A stretch of 64,000 nt of DNA. Source: JASSUD01 sp031963415 (GTDB taxonomy: Bacteria > Pseudomonadota > Gammaproteobacteria > Burkholderiales > Burkholderiaceae). How positions within the stretch are numbered: position 1 is the first letter of the stretch; every line of letters begins with the position of its first letter. The stretch is from positions 2,294,001-2,358,000 of the forward strand of contig JASSUI010000001.1 of NCBI GenBank assembly GCA_031963415.1. Reading direction: 5' to 3'. Shown here piece after piece: positions 1 through 7,692 of this stretch. The notes under the pieces are model-generated. The model saw only the letters and a program-made list of their open reading frames with translations, did no database searches and was not told the DNA's origin. The translations under genes were made by a program, and so were the position numbers.

Positions 1-606
1 TATATGTTCTGCATTAATGACGGTTTGTCCATGCGCAACCGTAATGGCATACAGTCCGACATAACCTACATCTATCGCGGGTTGTTGTTGATTCCCTGTC
101 GGCGCTGAAATGCCTGCTTTCAACATGACTTGGCATAACCCTCGGCGAACCGTTGATTGGGTTTTACCGTCATTGTCAGGCCCCCACCAAATTTGTTGAG
201 GATTGCTGGCGTTGTAATAAGGCAGTAAATCTTTTTCCGCATCGGATTCCGTCAAACTGACTTGAATTAAATGGATTGCGCTATGTCCCTCTGTGGCAGG
301 GGCTGGACAATCCAACCATTTGCTTTCGAGTAGCATGCCCTGCTTAACGATCGTGTGTTGTGCATCGGCGGGTAAATCGCCGTAGGGTGTACTGTCGATG
401 TTTTGGAGGTTATAGATCTCGCCTGGCATCAGCTGCACTTGGAGCGAGGCTGGCGCTGTCGGTTCACATGCCAAACCTCGGACAACGGGCTGATCACCTA
501 ATACAGCCTGGGCGAGCTTGCCTAATCCAATCATCGCAAATTGATTCACGAACATCGGGTCGTGGTGGTCGATGAGTTGGCCTGGATATGTAATAAGTCT
601 ATCCAT
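1..606 (-). CDS. Phage tail fibre protein, second copy (partial, runs off left edge)
   Basis: The reverse frame from the ATG at 606 stays open to base 1 and encodes at least 202 residues starting MDRLITYPGQ. It is nearly the same protein as the N-terminal half of the tail fibre at 1581-2684; the two DNA copies align at a constant offset of 2078 bp. The start overlaps the end of the upstream gene (stop at 599-601). By analogy it is the baseplate-attaching half of a receptor-binding fibre. The C-terminal tip, which would decide specificity, lies outside the window, so I cannot say whether the copies differ in host range. Confidence 0.85.
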   Translation of the reverse strand, partial: MDRLITYPGQLIDHHDPMFVNQFAMIGLGKLAQAVLGDQPVVRGLACEPTAPASLQVQLMPGEIYNLQNIDSTPYGDLPADAQHTIVKQGMLLESKWLDCPAPATEGHSAIHLIQVSLTESDAEKDLLPYYNASNPQQIWWGPDNDGKTQSTVRRGLCQVMLKAGISAPTGNQQQPAIDVGYVGLYAITVAHGQTVINAEHI

Positions 607-680
607 GAGTGATCTCCTTATTTAAGGTAATTTGAATCAGTTTTACCCAGATCACTGTGCCAACAGGTTTAACGCATTGA
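1..680. repeat. Tandem duplication of the tail-fibre 5' region, downstream copy
   Basis: Bases 1-680 match 2079-2760 at about 2.08 kb spacing. The match includes the fibre start, its leader and the last codons of the preceding gene (residues VKPVGTVIWV in both). Scattered substitutions show that the duplication is not recent. The upstream copy is described under the fibre at 1581-2684. Confidence 0.8.
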
Positions 681-973
681 GGTGTATTGGTATAACGGAT
701 AATCCGCCATTCACTCACCTTAAACGGTATACCCAATAACCAAATTAACCCTATAAGCCGAATGACAAAAAACCAATACACGCGGGCTATATAGCGTTTA
801 AACGCAGAGGCACGCCATGATGGGGCAAGATCTCGGTTTTGCCTCGCCACATTTAGCGATGCATCGAAGAATTGAAAACACTTGAACCAGTGAGATAAAT
901 GGCGTGGTCTATTGACTAAGAGCAGTGCCCACCGATTAAGCGCCATCTGTGCAAGAGGAAGAGCGGGCGTCAT
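599..973 (-). CDS. Small phage membrane protein with a gpI-derived C-terminus
   Basis: This 124-residue protein starts at an ATG with a good ribosome site (GGAGAAAGT) and overlaps the end of the tail-fibre-assembly gene by 4 bases. A hydrophobic segment lies at about residues 66-84 (RVYWFFVIRLIGLIWLLGIP), so it is probably membrane associated. Its last 25 residues begin VKPVGTVIWVKLIQ, almost the C-terminus of the tail protein at 2714-3352. I infer that the fibre duplication fused that tail onto an unrelated short gene. I do not recognise the N-terminal part. Confidence 0.55.
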   Translation of the reverse strand: MTPALPLAQMALNRWALLLVNRPRHLSHWFKCFQFFDASLNVARQNRDLAPSWRASAFKRYIARVYWFFVIRLIGLIWLLGIPFKVSEWRIIRYTNTPQCVKPVGTVIWVKLIQITLNKEITHG

Positions 974-1566
974 ACTTTCTCCGTTAAAGAGGTTAAGGCC
1001 ACGGTTAATTGGCTTTTAAAATCTTGCTCACATGCTTCTACCTCAGCTTGAGTCATAGCTTGGTTAATTTTCTTAACCGCTTGATGCCTTAAACCCTCAG
1101 CGATAGCTAGCACTGTCATGATGTATGCCCCTCGTTTTCGGGCATCAGCGCAAAAACTTTCTAGACTTTCGTTAAGTCCACGCGCCTCGATCTCTTTGGC
1201 AAAAGCATCTTGCTCGTCAGACGTGGCTGTGCCTTTTTGTATCGCTACCGCGACGCGATAACGATGTAAACTAACCAGGATATCGATCTCATCGCATGCG
1301 CCTATCGCTTGTTGGTGCTGAGATCGGATAAGGTAAGTTAAGCCACTGAGGGCCGTTTTTTTCGCCCCTGCTAATAGTTGATCTTGGGCAGGGAAAACGG
1401 CATGCGGATAGCCTTGGGCATCCGCCTCAATGCGCGCACCTTGCGCGTTGTCCTTAAGCAAGGCTTGATGCGCTTGTGAACTGATTTCTACCGCACCCTC
1501 TGGCAACGTTTTATGCAGGAGCCTATCGTAAAATCCGCCGGTTTTAGCTGAGTAGTAAAGTTTCAT
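970..1566 (-). CDS. Tail fibre assembly-like protein
   Basis: The N-terminus (MKLYYSAKTGGFYD, then a PEGAVEIS...HQALL stretch) is typical of phage tail-fibre assembly chaperones that lie directly behind their fibre gene. The remaining ~130 residues look helical and do not match the classical family that I know, so this may be a chaperone fused to a second domain. I chose the ATG at 1566 over the longer frame from 1602 because MKLYY is the family start and GTGAGG lies upstream. The gap to the fibre stop at 1581 is 14 bases. Role inferred: trimerisation or folding of the fibre. Confidence 0.65.
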   Translation of the reverse strand: MKLYYSAKTGGFYDRLLHKTLPEGAVEISSQAHQALLKDNAQGARIEADAQGYPHAVFPAQDQLLAGAKKTALSGLTYLIRSQHQQAIGACDEIDILVSLHRYRVAVAIQKGTATSDEQDAFAKEIEARGLNESLESFCADARKRGAYIMTVLAIAEGLRHQAVKKINQAMTQAEVEACEQDFKSQLTVALTSLTEKV

Positions 1567-1580
1567 GGAGGGCGCCTCAC

Positions 1581-2684
1581 TTAATAGCCCAGCGCGAGCC
1601 AATAACCATCTATAGCAGGCGGCTCACCATGGAAATCACAATACAACTGGAAATCCTCCTTGCCATTTTTCACGACGTTGATTGAGTGTATGCCGCTTCC
1701 AGGGCGGCCTGCGTTAGTCGCAGACAGCGATAACACAGCATGGGGAAAAGCAATCGGATACGTCACTTTGACGCCTTGAAAAGTAGGTTTTTCAACAAAC
1801 CCCCATTGCCAAATAAAGCCACTAGGTAGAGCTTGCCATCCCGTATGAAGTTTCGGGAAAGTCAATTCTTCTCGACGAAAGTAGCGGCTATCGCCTTGAT
1901 CGGGAGTTAGATAACGGTCGTCGGCCTCTTTGGGCTTGAGATAGCGCTTGTCTCCCTGTTCAGGTGTTAAATACCTGCCATCTCCAACTTTTATTTGTAA
2001 ATACCGTTGATCGGCCGCTGCTTGGCTAAGCTTCTGCGTTAATGTTTCATCAATAAATGGCGCGTTCTCAATGCGCCGAATATGTTCTGCGTTAATTGCC
2101 GTTTGCCCGTGTGCAACTGTAATCGTATAGAGGCCCACATACCCGATATCTACAGCAGGTTGTTGCTGATTCCCTGTCGGCGCTGAAATACCTGCTTTCA
2201 ACATCGCTTGGCAAAGGCCACGACGAACGGTTGACTGGGTTTTTCCTTCATTCTCAGGCCCCCACCAAACTTGTTGAGGATTACTCGCGTTGTAATAAGG
2301 GAGTAAATCTTTTTCCGCATCGGATTCCATCAAACTGACTTGAACGAGATGAGTTACGCTATGTCCCTCTATAGCAGGGGCTGGACAATCCAAAAGCTTG
2401 CTTTCTAGCAGTGTTCCCTGCTTAACGATGGTGTGTTGCGTGTCGGGTGGCAAATCACCGTAGGGTGTACTGTCAATGTTTTGGAGGTTATAGATCTCGC
2501 CTGGCATCAGTTGCACTTGGAGCGACGCTGGCGCGGTAGGCTCACACGCCAACCCTCGGACAAGAGGTTGATCGCCGAATACGGCCTGAGCGAGCTTACC
2601 TAACCCAATCATCGCAAAGTGATTCACGAGCATCGGGTCGTGGTGGTCGATGAGTTGGCCTGGATATGTAATCAGCCTATCCAT
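1581..2684 (-). CDS. Phage tail fibre (receptor-binding) protein
   Basis: This 367-residue fibre has three parts. The N-terminal ~200 residues are the baseplate-binding part shared with the copy at 1-606. At about residues 225-275 is a short-period D-x-RYL repeat (QRYL, GRYL, KRYL, DRYL, SRYF), usual in trimeric fibre shafts. The last ~95 residues (WQALPSGFIWQWGFV through DGYWLALGY) resemble the gp53-like C-terminal tip domain of tail fibres, thought to touch the receptor. It follows the gpI-like gene and precedes the assembly gene, the standard P2/Mu order. AAGGA precedes the ATG at 2684. Confidence 0.85.
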   Translation of the reverse strand: MDRLITYPGQLIDHHDPMLVNHFAMIGLGKLAQAVFGDQPLVRGLACEPTAPASLQVQLMPGEIYNLQNIDSTPYGDLPPDTQHTIVKQGTLLESKLLDCPAPAIEGHSVTHLVQVSLMESDAEKDLLPYYNASNPQQVWWGPENEGKTQSTVRRGLCQAMLKAGISAPTGNQQQPAVDIGYVGLYTITVAHGQTAINAEHIRRIENAPFIDETLTQKLSQAAADQRYLQIKVGDGRYLTPEQGDKRYLKPKEADDRYLTPDQGDSRYFRREELTFPKLHTGWQALPSGFIWQWGFVEKPTFQGVKVTYPIAFPHAVLSLSATNAGRPGSGIHSINVVKNGKEDFQLYCDFHGEPPAIDGYWLALGY

Positions 2685-2713
2685 TAATGATTTTTTCCTT
2701 ATTTGCTAATGGT

Positions 2714-3352
2714 TTAAATCAGCCTTACCCAAATCACGGTGCCAACAGGTTTCACGCGATGAATTGCGAGGAAAAGTTCGGCATCAGAGAGTGCGCCTTG
2801 CAGCTGTCGGCGGGAGGTATAACGGGCTTGTTGGTAAGCGTGGTATCGATAAAAGCCTGCTTCTGGCGGTAAGCGTGCCTCATGAGGACGCCAGACGGTA
2901 ACCCAAGCTTGGAAGGGATAGTGACGCGCACCGTAGCGAGCTTGATCGTAATAGCTCAAGCCATAGGCCCCCGCATCCGAAATCCGCTGTGGCTCAAAGA
3001 CAGCTGGCGGTTTGCCGGTGAGTTCAGTAATCAGTTTGATTAAGCCTGCACGTGTGGCTCTCTCTCTAAACAGATTGGCGATAATGCGCTGTCTAAATGC
3101 GGTATCGGTTTGACTGGCTTGTCGCCGCAGCGCTTCACCAAAAAAATCTAGCGCAATCAAATCTAGCCAATCTTGTGTGGCCGTCTTGATGCGTGTTTGC
3201 TGCTTAGCATAGCCAATCAGGTCGTATCCAAAACTGAGTAAATGAGCCAGTCCACGCAAGAGCGCATCTAAGATGGGCGTCTGATCGCCAAACCAACGCG
3301 GCAGCAGCGCTTTAAGACGCTTAAAACAGTCGTCTTGATTACCAATTTTCAT
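2714..3352 (-). CDS. Phage baseplate/tail protein, gpI-like
   Basis: This 212-residue protein lies between baseplate J and the tail fibre, where P2 gpI or Mu gp48 lies. The stretch DWLDLIALDFFGEALRR followed by TAFRQRIIANL is characteristic of this group of baseplate-periphery tail proteins, which link the wedge to the fibre. Its C-terminal residues are duplicated at the end of the gene at 599-973. I see no strong ribosome site before the ATG, so translation may depend on the upstream gene, which ends 25 bases earlier. Exact family name uncertain. Confidence 0.7.
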   Translation of the reverse strand: MKIGNQDDCFKRLKALLPRWFGDQTPILDALLRGLAHLLSFGYDLIGYAKQQTRIKTATQDWLDLIALDFFGEALRRQASQTDTAFRQRIIANLFRERATRAGLIKLITELTGKPPAVFEPQRISDAGAYGLSYYDQARYGARHYPFQAWVTVWRPHEARLPPEAGFYRYHAYQQARYTSRRQLQGALSDAELFLAIHRVKPVGTVIWVRLI

Positions 3353-3377
3353 AAGGGAAAAGGAGAGAGATAAATCG

Positions 3378-4502
3378 TTAGTGAAGCGTGACGATATGGG
3401 CTTTTAACGTTTGACGTACCGTGACGTGGATATCTTGGGTATCCTGGTTAAGCTTTATTCCCGTGACATTCGTAATTAATGGGGAAGCATCATAGGCGAG
3501 CTGGCTTAAGCGGCTCCACGCCAGTCCCTCGCCTAAGCCTAACGCATTAATGTACTGCGTAATTTTTGCTCTCACGGCGTCTTGCACCGCTTCAGGCACC
3601 GCGCCGTCTTTGACATGGAGCGCCATCTCGACATTCACTTTAACGACGTCTGGCGCAAAGACGCCGAAGTTAACCGCTAATGGCCGTACCGCATCAATCG
3701 CGCTGTAGACATGAGCCAATAAATCAGCCGTTGGCATGCCTGTACCATCGTCAATGACGACATAGAAATAGCCTCGCTTAGAGGGCCCTTCGTATGTTTC
3801 ATTTTCCACCAAGCTATAACGCAAACCCGAGCGTGCTGCTGTAATCGCATACCCCCCCGCTTGTACGGTAGCTTTCGATAAAGACGCCATATAGCTGACA
3901 AAACGCTGCCTGAGTGCGACATCCGTTTCCGCATCTGCACCGTTCGTCAATGCTTGTGGATTACTCACCGTATCGATGCCGGAGATGGCTTGCGTCAATG
4001 TATTAAGCGCACCTGCTGCGACATTACCGCTTGCACCGGCTATACGTGCCGTCACAGGAATTTGGAGGTGTTCAACACCTGCCGCTAACACATAACCCTG
4101 GCGTTGCTTATCGTAATGAGGGTGTTGCGTGTCTAATTGCACGATAAATTGCTGCGTGCCATCCTCCGTTTCTAGCGTAGTCTCAACGGGTATCAGTGCA
4201 GTTTGGGCTGGCGTAAAGCGAGAGCAAGTTACCCATCCTGTGGCAGCCATCGCGGGTAAGCGTGTTAGGCCATAGTCTTGTACCCATGTGTCTAAATCTT
4301 CACCAATGGCCGTACTGGCGCGTGTGGTCGTCAGCAATTTAATAACCATCGCTTGCAGCCATAAAACCACCGCAGCAAACGCTTCGACCAGCGCGCGCAA
4401 GGTCGAGCCAACGGTTACATCCATCCGCCGCTTCGCTGCACCTTGAATCGCGGCCACTTGCTCTCTAACAAGCGTCACAAAATCTTTAATCGGTAATTGC
4501 AT
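3378..4502 (-). CDS. Baseplate J-like protein (Mu gp47 type)
   Basis: At 374 residues it has the usual length of Mu gp47/P2 gpJ baseplate wedge proteins. The middle segment GIDTVSNPQALTNGADAETD, followed by ALRQRF, is the family's most conserved stretch. It sits directly after the gp25/W-like wedge gene (gap 1 base) and before the gpI-like gene, the expected order. It should form the baseplate wedge ring that changes shape to trigger sheath contraction. Confidence 0.9.
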   Translation of the reverse strand: MQLPIKDFVTLVREQVAAIQGAAKRRMDVTVGSTLRALVEAFAAVVLWLQAMVIKLLTTTRASTAIGEDLDTWVQDYGLTRLPAMAATGWVTCSRFTPAQTALIPVETTLETEDGTQQFIVQLDTQHPHYDKQRQGYVLAAGVEHLQIPVTARIAGASGNVAAGALNTLTQAISGIDTVSNPQALTNGADAETDVALRQRFVSYMASLSKATVQAGGYAITAARSGLRYSLVENETYEGPSKRGYFYVVIDDGTGMPTADLLAHVYSAIDAVRPLAVNFGVFAPDVVKVNVEMALHVKDGAVPEAVQDAVRAKITQYINALGLGEGLAWSRLSQLAYDASPLITNVTGIKLNQDTQDIHVTVRQTLKAHIVTLH

Positions 4503-4503
4503 C

Positions 4504-4878
4504 TTAGTGATTTACATCAAATGACAAGGTAATAGGCTGCTTTGTCTGCGCTTCCCAATAGTGCAGCTGCACACTGACACCCTCGCGGATTGGCGTCACC
4601 TTTACTTCGGGTGCGGGCTGTGGCGCAATGCTGGCTTCTTGGCTGAGCTGGTGCTGGATAAACGCTTGAGTTTTGTTAATCTCTAGCCTTTCTCCCACCT
4701 GCTTGGGTAAGCCTGCCCCGTAATCCAAATGAAAGAGATAATCGCCAGGGTTGCTGAGTAAACGGCGCAAAATACGCTGTTGGCTGCGCTCAAGATGGCT
4801 CACTGCTTGTAAGTCTCCTGTTGCATCTAACGAGAGATCGAAGCCGAGGGTGTGATTAAGGTCGTAGAGGATTGACAT
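4504..4878 (-). CDS. Baseplate wedge protein, gp25/gpW/Mu gp46-like
   Basis: This 124-residue protein matches the small gp25-like wedge proteins in size and order. The LERSQQRILRRLLSNPGDYL segment (about residues 29-48), followed by DYGAGLP, is the typical core motif. Partners are baseplate J downstream and the spike V upstream. Although the family is sometimes called lysozyme-like, its role is structural: it anchors sheath polymerisation at the baseplate. Confidence 0.85.
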   Translation of the reverse strand: MSILYDLNHTLGFDLSLDATGDLQAVSHLERSQQRILRRLLSNPGDYLFHLDYGAGLPKQVGERLEINKTQAFIQHQLSQEASIAPQPAPEVKVTPIREGVSVQLHYWEAQTKQPITLSFDVNH

Positions 4879-4927
4879 AAGTTATAAAGCAAACTTGAAA
4901 ACATCCGCTTGGAAGGGTAAAGAAATT

Positions 4928-5632
4928 TTAATTAGGCCCACCCGTCTGTCCGCCACCTGGTTCTACTCCGCCATGCGTGTGAGAACTCAAACTCACACCT
5001 TCCGCGATGACATCTCCTTCCTTTACATCTAGGCTACCTTTGATGAATGCGCCTTCTCCGCCACTGACCGTCAACCCACCTTGCCCCGTAATCGCGTTAC
5101 TAATCTGTGCTTGGCCTTGAACAGTGAGATCGCCTTGTATCGTTACTGGTCCTTTGTGGTGCCAGTGAGTCGCTTGTGTATTGAGGTTGCCTTTTATTAT
5201 CAGGTGCGCATCTGCACTCACTGTTGCCCGTAGCTGCTGTGCGCTATGCAACTCAACACTGCCATCGTTATAAAACTTCAGCGCTGAGCCTGACTGATGT
5301 ACGAGCCACCATTCTTTTTCAGGCACCACCAAAGGACGATCAAATTCATTATAAAAACGCTGACCAATAAATCCGGCTTCTAACTGGCCCTCTTGAAATT
5401 GCACCTCGACTAAATCGCCAATCGACGGCGGCGCAAAGCAACCCCAACCCTTGCCGACCCACGGCGATACGATCGGTAGCCAGCCCGTCAGCACATCGTC
5501 GGGCTGTAATCGCACTTTGGCCTGGTATTGATTCGGGTCGTAGCTATCGACAATGCCTAGTTGCACGCTAGCGCGATGTTGGCTCGCCCGTTGTGCTTGA
5601 GCGCGCATTGTGTTGAGGAGTCCTTGCATCAT
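4928..5632 (-). CDS. Baseplate assembly/spike protein V (Mu gp45-like)
   Basis: At 234 residues, it has an N-terminal OB-fold-like part (LGIVDSYDPNQYQAKVRL, then GWLPIVSPWVGKGWG) and a C-terminal beta-rich repeat region (NLNTQATHWHHKGPVTIQGD and following). It ends in a histidine-bearing tip, SSHTHGGVEPGGG, as in phage spike proteins that bind metal at the tip. It overlaps the upstream gpD-like gene by 4 bases. It should be the trimeric membrane-piercing spike below the tail tube. Confidence 0.9.
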   Translation of the reverse strand: MMQGLLNTMRAQAQRASQHRASVQLGIVDSYDPNQYQAKVRLQPDDVLTGWLPIVSPWVGKGWGCFAPPSIGDLVEVQFQEGQLEAGFIGQRFYNEFDRPLVVPEKEWWLVHQSGSALKFYNDGSVELHSAQQLRATVSADAHLIIKGNLNTQATHWHHKGPVTIQGDLTVQGQAQISNAITGQGGLTVSGGEGAFIKGSLDVKEGDVIAEGVSLSSHTHGGVEPGGGQTGGPN

Positions 5633-6747
5633 CGGGATAGCTCTGGCTTAGCAGAAGTATTTTTTGCTTGAATATGCATTTGATAGCCCTCAGCAAAACT
5701 CAAACTACGCCTAATGCTCTCTGGGTAGTAAAGTTGATCAAAATCGGTATTTGTCCCCGTGAGCTGAATCACACGGCGCGCCGAGAGTTCATGATTAGCC
5801 GGAAGCGTGGCCGATAAACGCCGCTCATGCTGCGTAATTTCTCGATGCTTGGCTTGAGCAAAACGCAGGGCTTGCTCTTTGGTCTGATTCGCCAACGTAT
5901 AGCGATAAATTTGTCGTCGAGGTTGCGCCAGGCCAGGTTTAATAGTTTCTTGAGCATGTTCAGTCGGATACTGCACGCTTACCCGGCGCTTTGCCGTCGG
6001 TGAGTAAGATTGCACGATCACCGTAACATCCCGGGCAACGGTCAGATGCCGTGTCAGGCTTAATGCCATCCCTGCAAACTGCGGTATCCCGGCTTTATCT
6101 GATGCGGTTTGCCAACGCAGTAGATAAGGGGTTTTCGTAGCTTGAGGCAGCGGCGCAAAATGTAAGGTGCGCCCCGCTACGTAAACCTGATACTGATACA
6201 ACCTGGCAAGCCGCGTCAGTAAATCCCATTCGCTTTGGTTATGTAAGCTCACGGTATCGTAAGCAACGGTGCTTCCGATTTTGCCCTGTGTGGGCTTCAC
6301 CTGGGCCATTAGCCCATTTCGCTTCGCAAGCTGTGTCGCCATTTGGCTGGCTGTGTGATTGAGCCAGTTTTCAGTGACTTTGTTATCAATTAAGCGAGCG
6401 GTTAAATCTCGCCCGACCAATTCGGCTGTCCCCGCTGCGTAGTCGAGATTTACTTCATCGACCTGTCCCACCATTAAACAATCTAATTCCTCAATTTGAG
6501 GCGCATCGGCTTGTTCAGGAAAGCCCGCATAAATCTCACATAACAAGCTGCTTTGTTGAGCAAGCCAAGCGGCATCTTGCTCTTTGGGTAATCCGTTGAG
6601 AGAAAACGCAATGCGAAAGGTATCGGCCTGATAAGCAACGGTATTTTCAACTTCAAAAGACGTCCAGCCGGTAATGATTTCGCCATCTAATTTAACAATG
6701 CCCCTTGGCTGGCGCGCTAAGACCACCTTAGGTTCTACATCAGGCAT
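5629..6747 (-). CDS. Tail hub protein, late-control D-like (Mu gp44 type)
   Basis: This 372-residue protein sits between the DNA-circularisation gene and the spike gene. Its middle contains YDTVSLHNQSEWDLLTRLAR, the family signature of the gp27-like hub, followed by a YQVYV...LHFAPLP beta-strand region. Overlaps on both sides (8 bases with the upstream gene, 4 with the downstream gene) suggest translational coupling. It should form the trimeric hub on which the spike sits. Confidence 0.85.
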   Translation of the reverse strand: MPDVEPKVVLARQPRGIVKLDGEIITGWTSFEVENTVAYQADTFRIAFSLNGLPKEQDAAWLAQQSSLLCEIYAGFPEQADAPQIEELDCLMVGQVDEVNLDYAAGTAELVGRDLTARLIDNKVTENWLNHTASQMATQLAKRNGLMAQVKPTQGKIGSTVAYDTVSLHNQSEWDLLTRLARLYQYQVYVAGRTLHFAPLPQATKTPYLLRWQTASDKAGIPQFAGMALSLTRHLTVARDVTVIVQSYSPTAKRRVSVQYPTEHAQETIKPGLAQPRRQIYRYTLANQTKEQALRFAQAKHREITQHERRLSATLPANHELSARRVIQLTGTNTDFDQLYYPESIRRSLSFAEGYQMHIQAKNTSAKPELSR

Positions 6748-7690
6748 CGCTTCTCGCTGTTCTCATGGGTGGGATAGTGAGCGTCTGCACACCATGAATC
6801 ATGGGGTCGGTTAAATGATTCGCCTGCGCAATCGTCTGCCATGCTGTTGCATCGCCATATTCTTGGGCAGCTAGCGTATACAGATTGCCGCCTGCGACAT
6901 TTAACTGGCGGGCGCTCGATGAAGTCGCGGTTAAATTTGCCGAAATGCGCCCCAAGACGCGATCAAGTTGAATCAGTTTGGGTAACTGCGCCATCGCATT
7001 AGTTTGGCTCAGTAAGCGATTCGCACGCCGTGCTACTGAGCTATCGGGTATCAGTCCGCCTAAGGTACTCGCGTTGCGCACCACCGCATTCACTTGGGTC
7101 AGCAAAATACTCAAGCGCAAGCGAAGATCAGCTAAGGGTTGCAGCACACTATTCAGTCCGCTCGATACGGCACTTGCTACGGTACTCACTGTGCGTATCG
7201 CTTGATTAAAGAGACCAAACAAAGTCGATAAAGGGCCATCGCCCATTCCATTCACTAAGCTTTCTGCTTCCGTCATATCTTCAGCAATTAATCGATCGAC
7301 TCCTGGTTCAACAATAGTGGTTACTGCCTGTGTACTGTCCTCCAGTACCTCGCACTCAATTTGATAAAGCATCTGATATTGCCGTTGATAATCCACAGTG
7401 AATGAGCGAATCAACACTTGATAGGAAAAGGCAGCCCACGTCAGCAGCAAAGGCTTGCCAGCCGCTCGTAAGCCATCTAAATAACGCGCACGATCTAATG
7501 CATTTTGTCCAATAAATCGTCCTTGCCAAGACAACGTGGCATCGGCTCGCCCTAATGCATCAATAACGCGCTTGCCGCCGATTAATTCATGCACCGCCAG
7601 CTTCTGTTCACCACCAAAGGTAATTTGCTCAGGAATTTCAAATAACGCGAATGTAAAATCGCCAAGCGTCAGCGTCGTATCCGGTTGCAT
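6740..7690 (-). CDS. DNA circularisation-like protein (Mu gp43/N type) with C-terminal LysM-like part
   Basis: The N-terminal ~95 residues (TLTLGDFTFALFEIPEQITF, GGKRVIDALGRADATLSWQG) match the DNA-circularisation N-terminal domain of Mu gpN-type proteins. In assembled phages these are baseplate/tail-hub components. The middle is helical, and the C-terminal ~45 residues (GNLYTLAAQEYGDATAWQTI, ending GVQTLTIPP) form a LysM-like module. It lies between the tape measure and the hub gene, as in Mu-like tails. Length 316 residues. Confidence 0.8.
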   Translation of the reverse strand: MQPDTTLTLGDFTFALFEIPEQITFGGEQKLAVHELIGGKRVIDALGRADATLSWQGRFIGQNALDRARYLDGLRAAGKPLLLTWAAFSYQVLIRSFTVDYQRQYQMLYQIECEVLEDSTQAVTTIVEPGVDRLIAEDMTEAESLVNGMGDGPLSTLFGLFNQAIRTVSTVASAVSSGLNSVLQPLADLRLRLSILLTQVNAVVRNASTLGGLIPDSSVARRANRLLSQTNAMAQLPKLIQLDRVLGRISANLTATSSSARQLNVAGGNLYTLAAQEYGDATAWQTIAQANHLTDPMIHGVQTLTIPPMRTARSDA

Positions 7691-7692
7691 CG

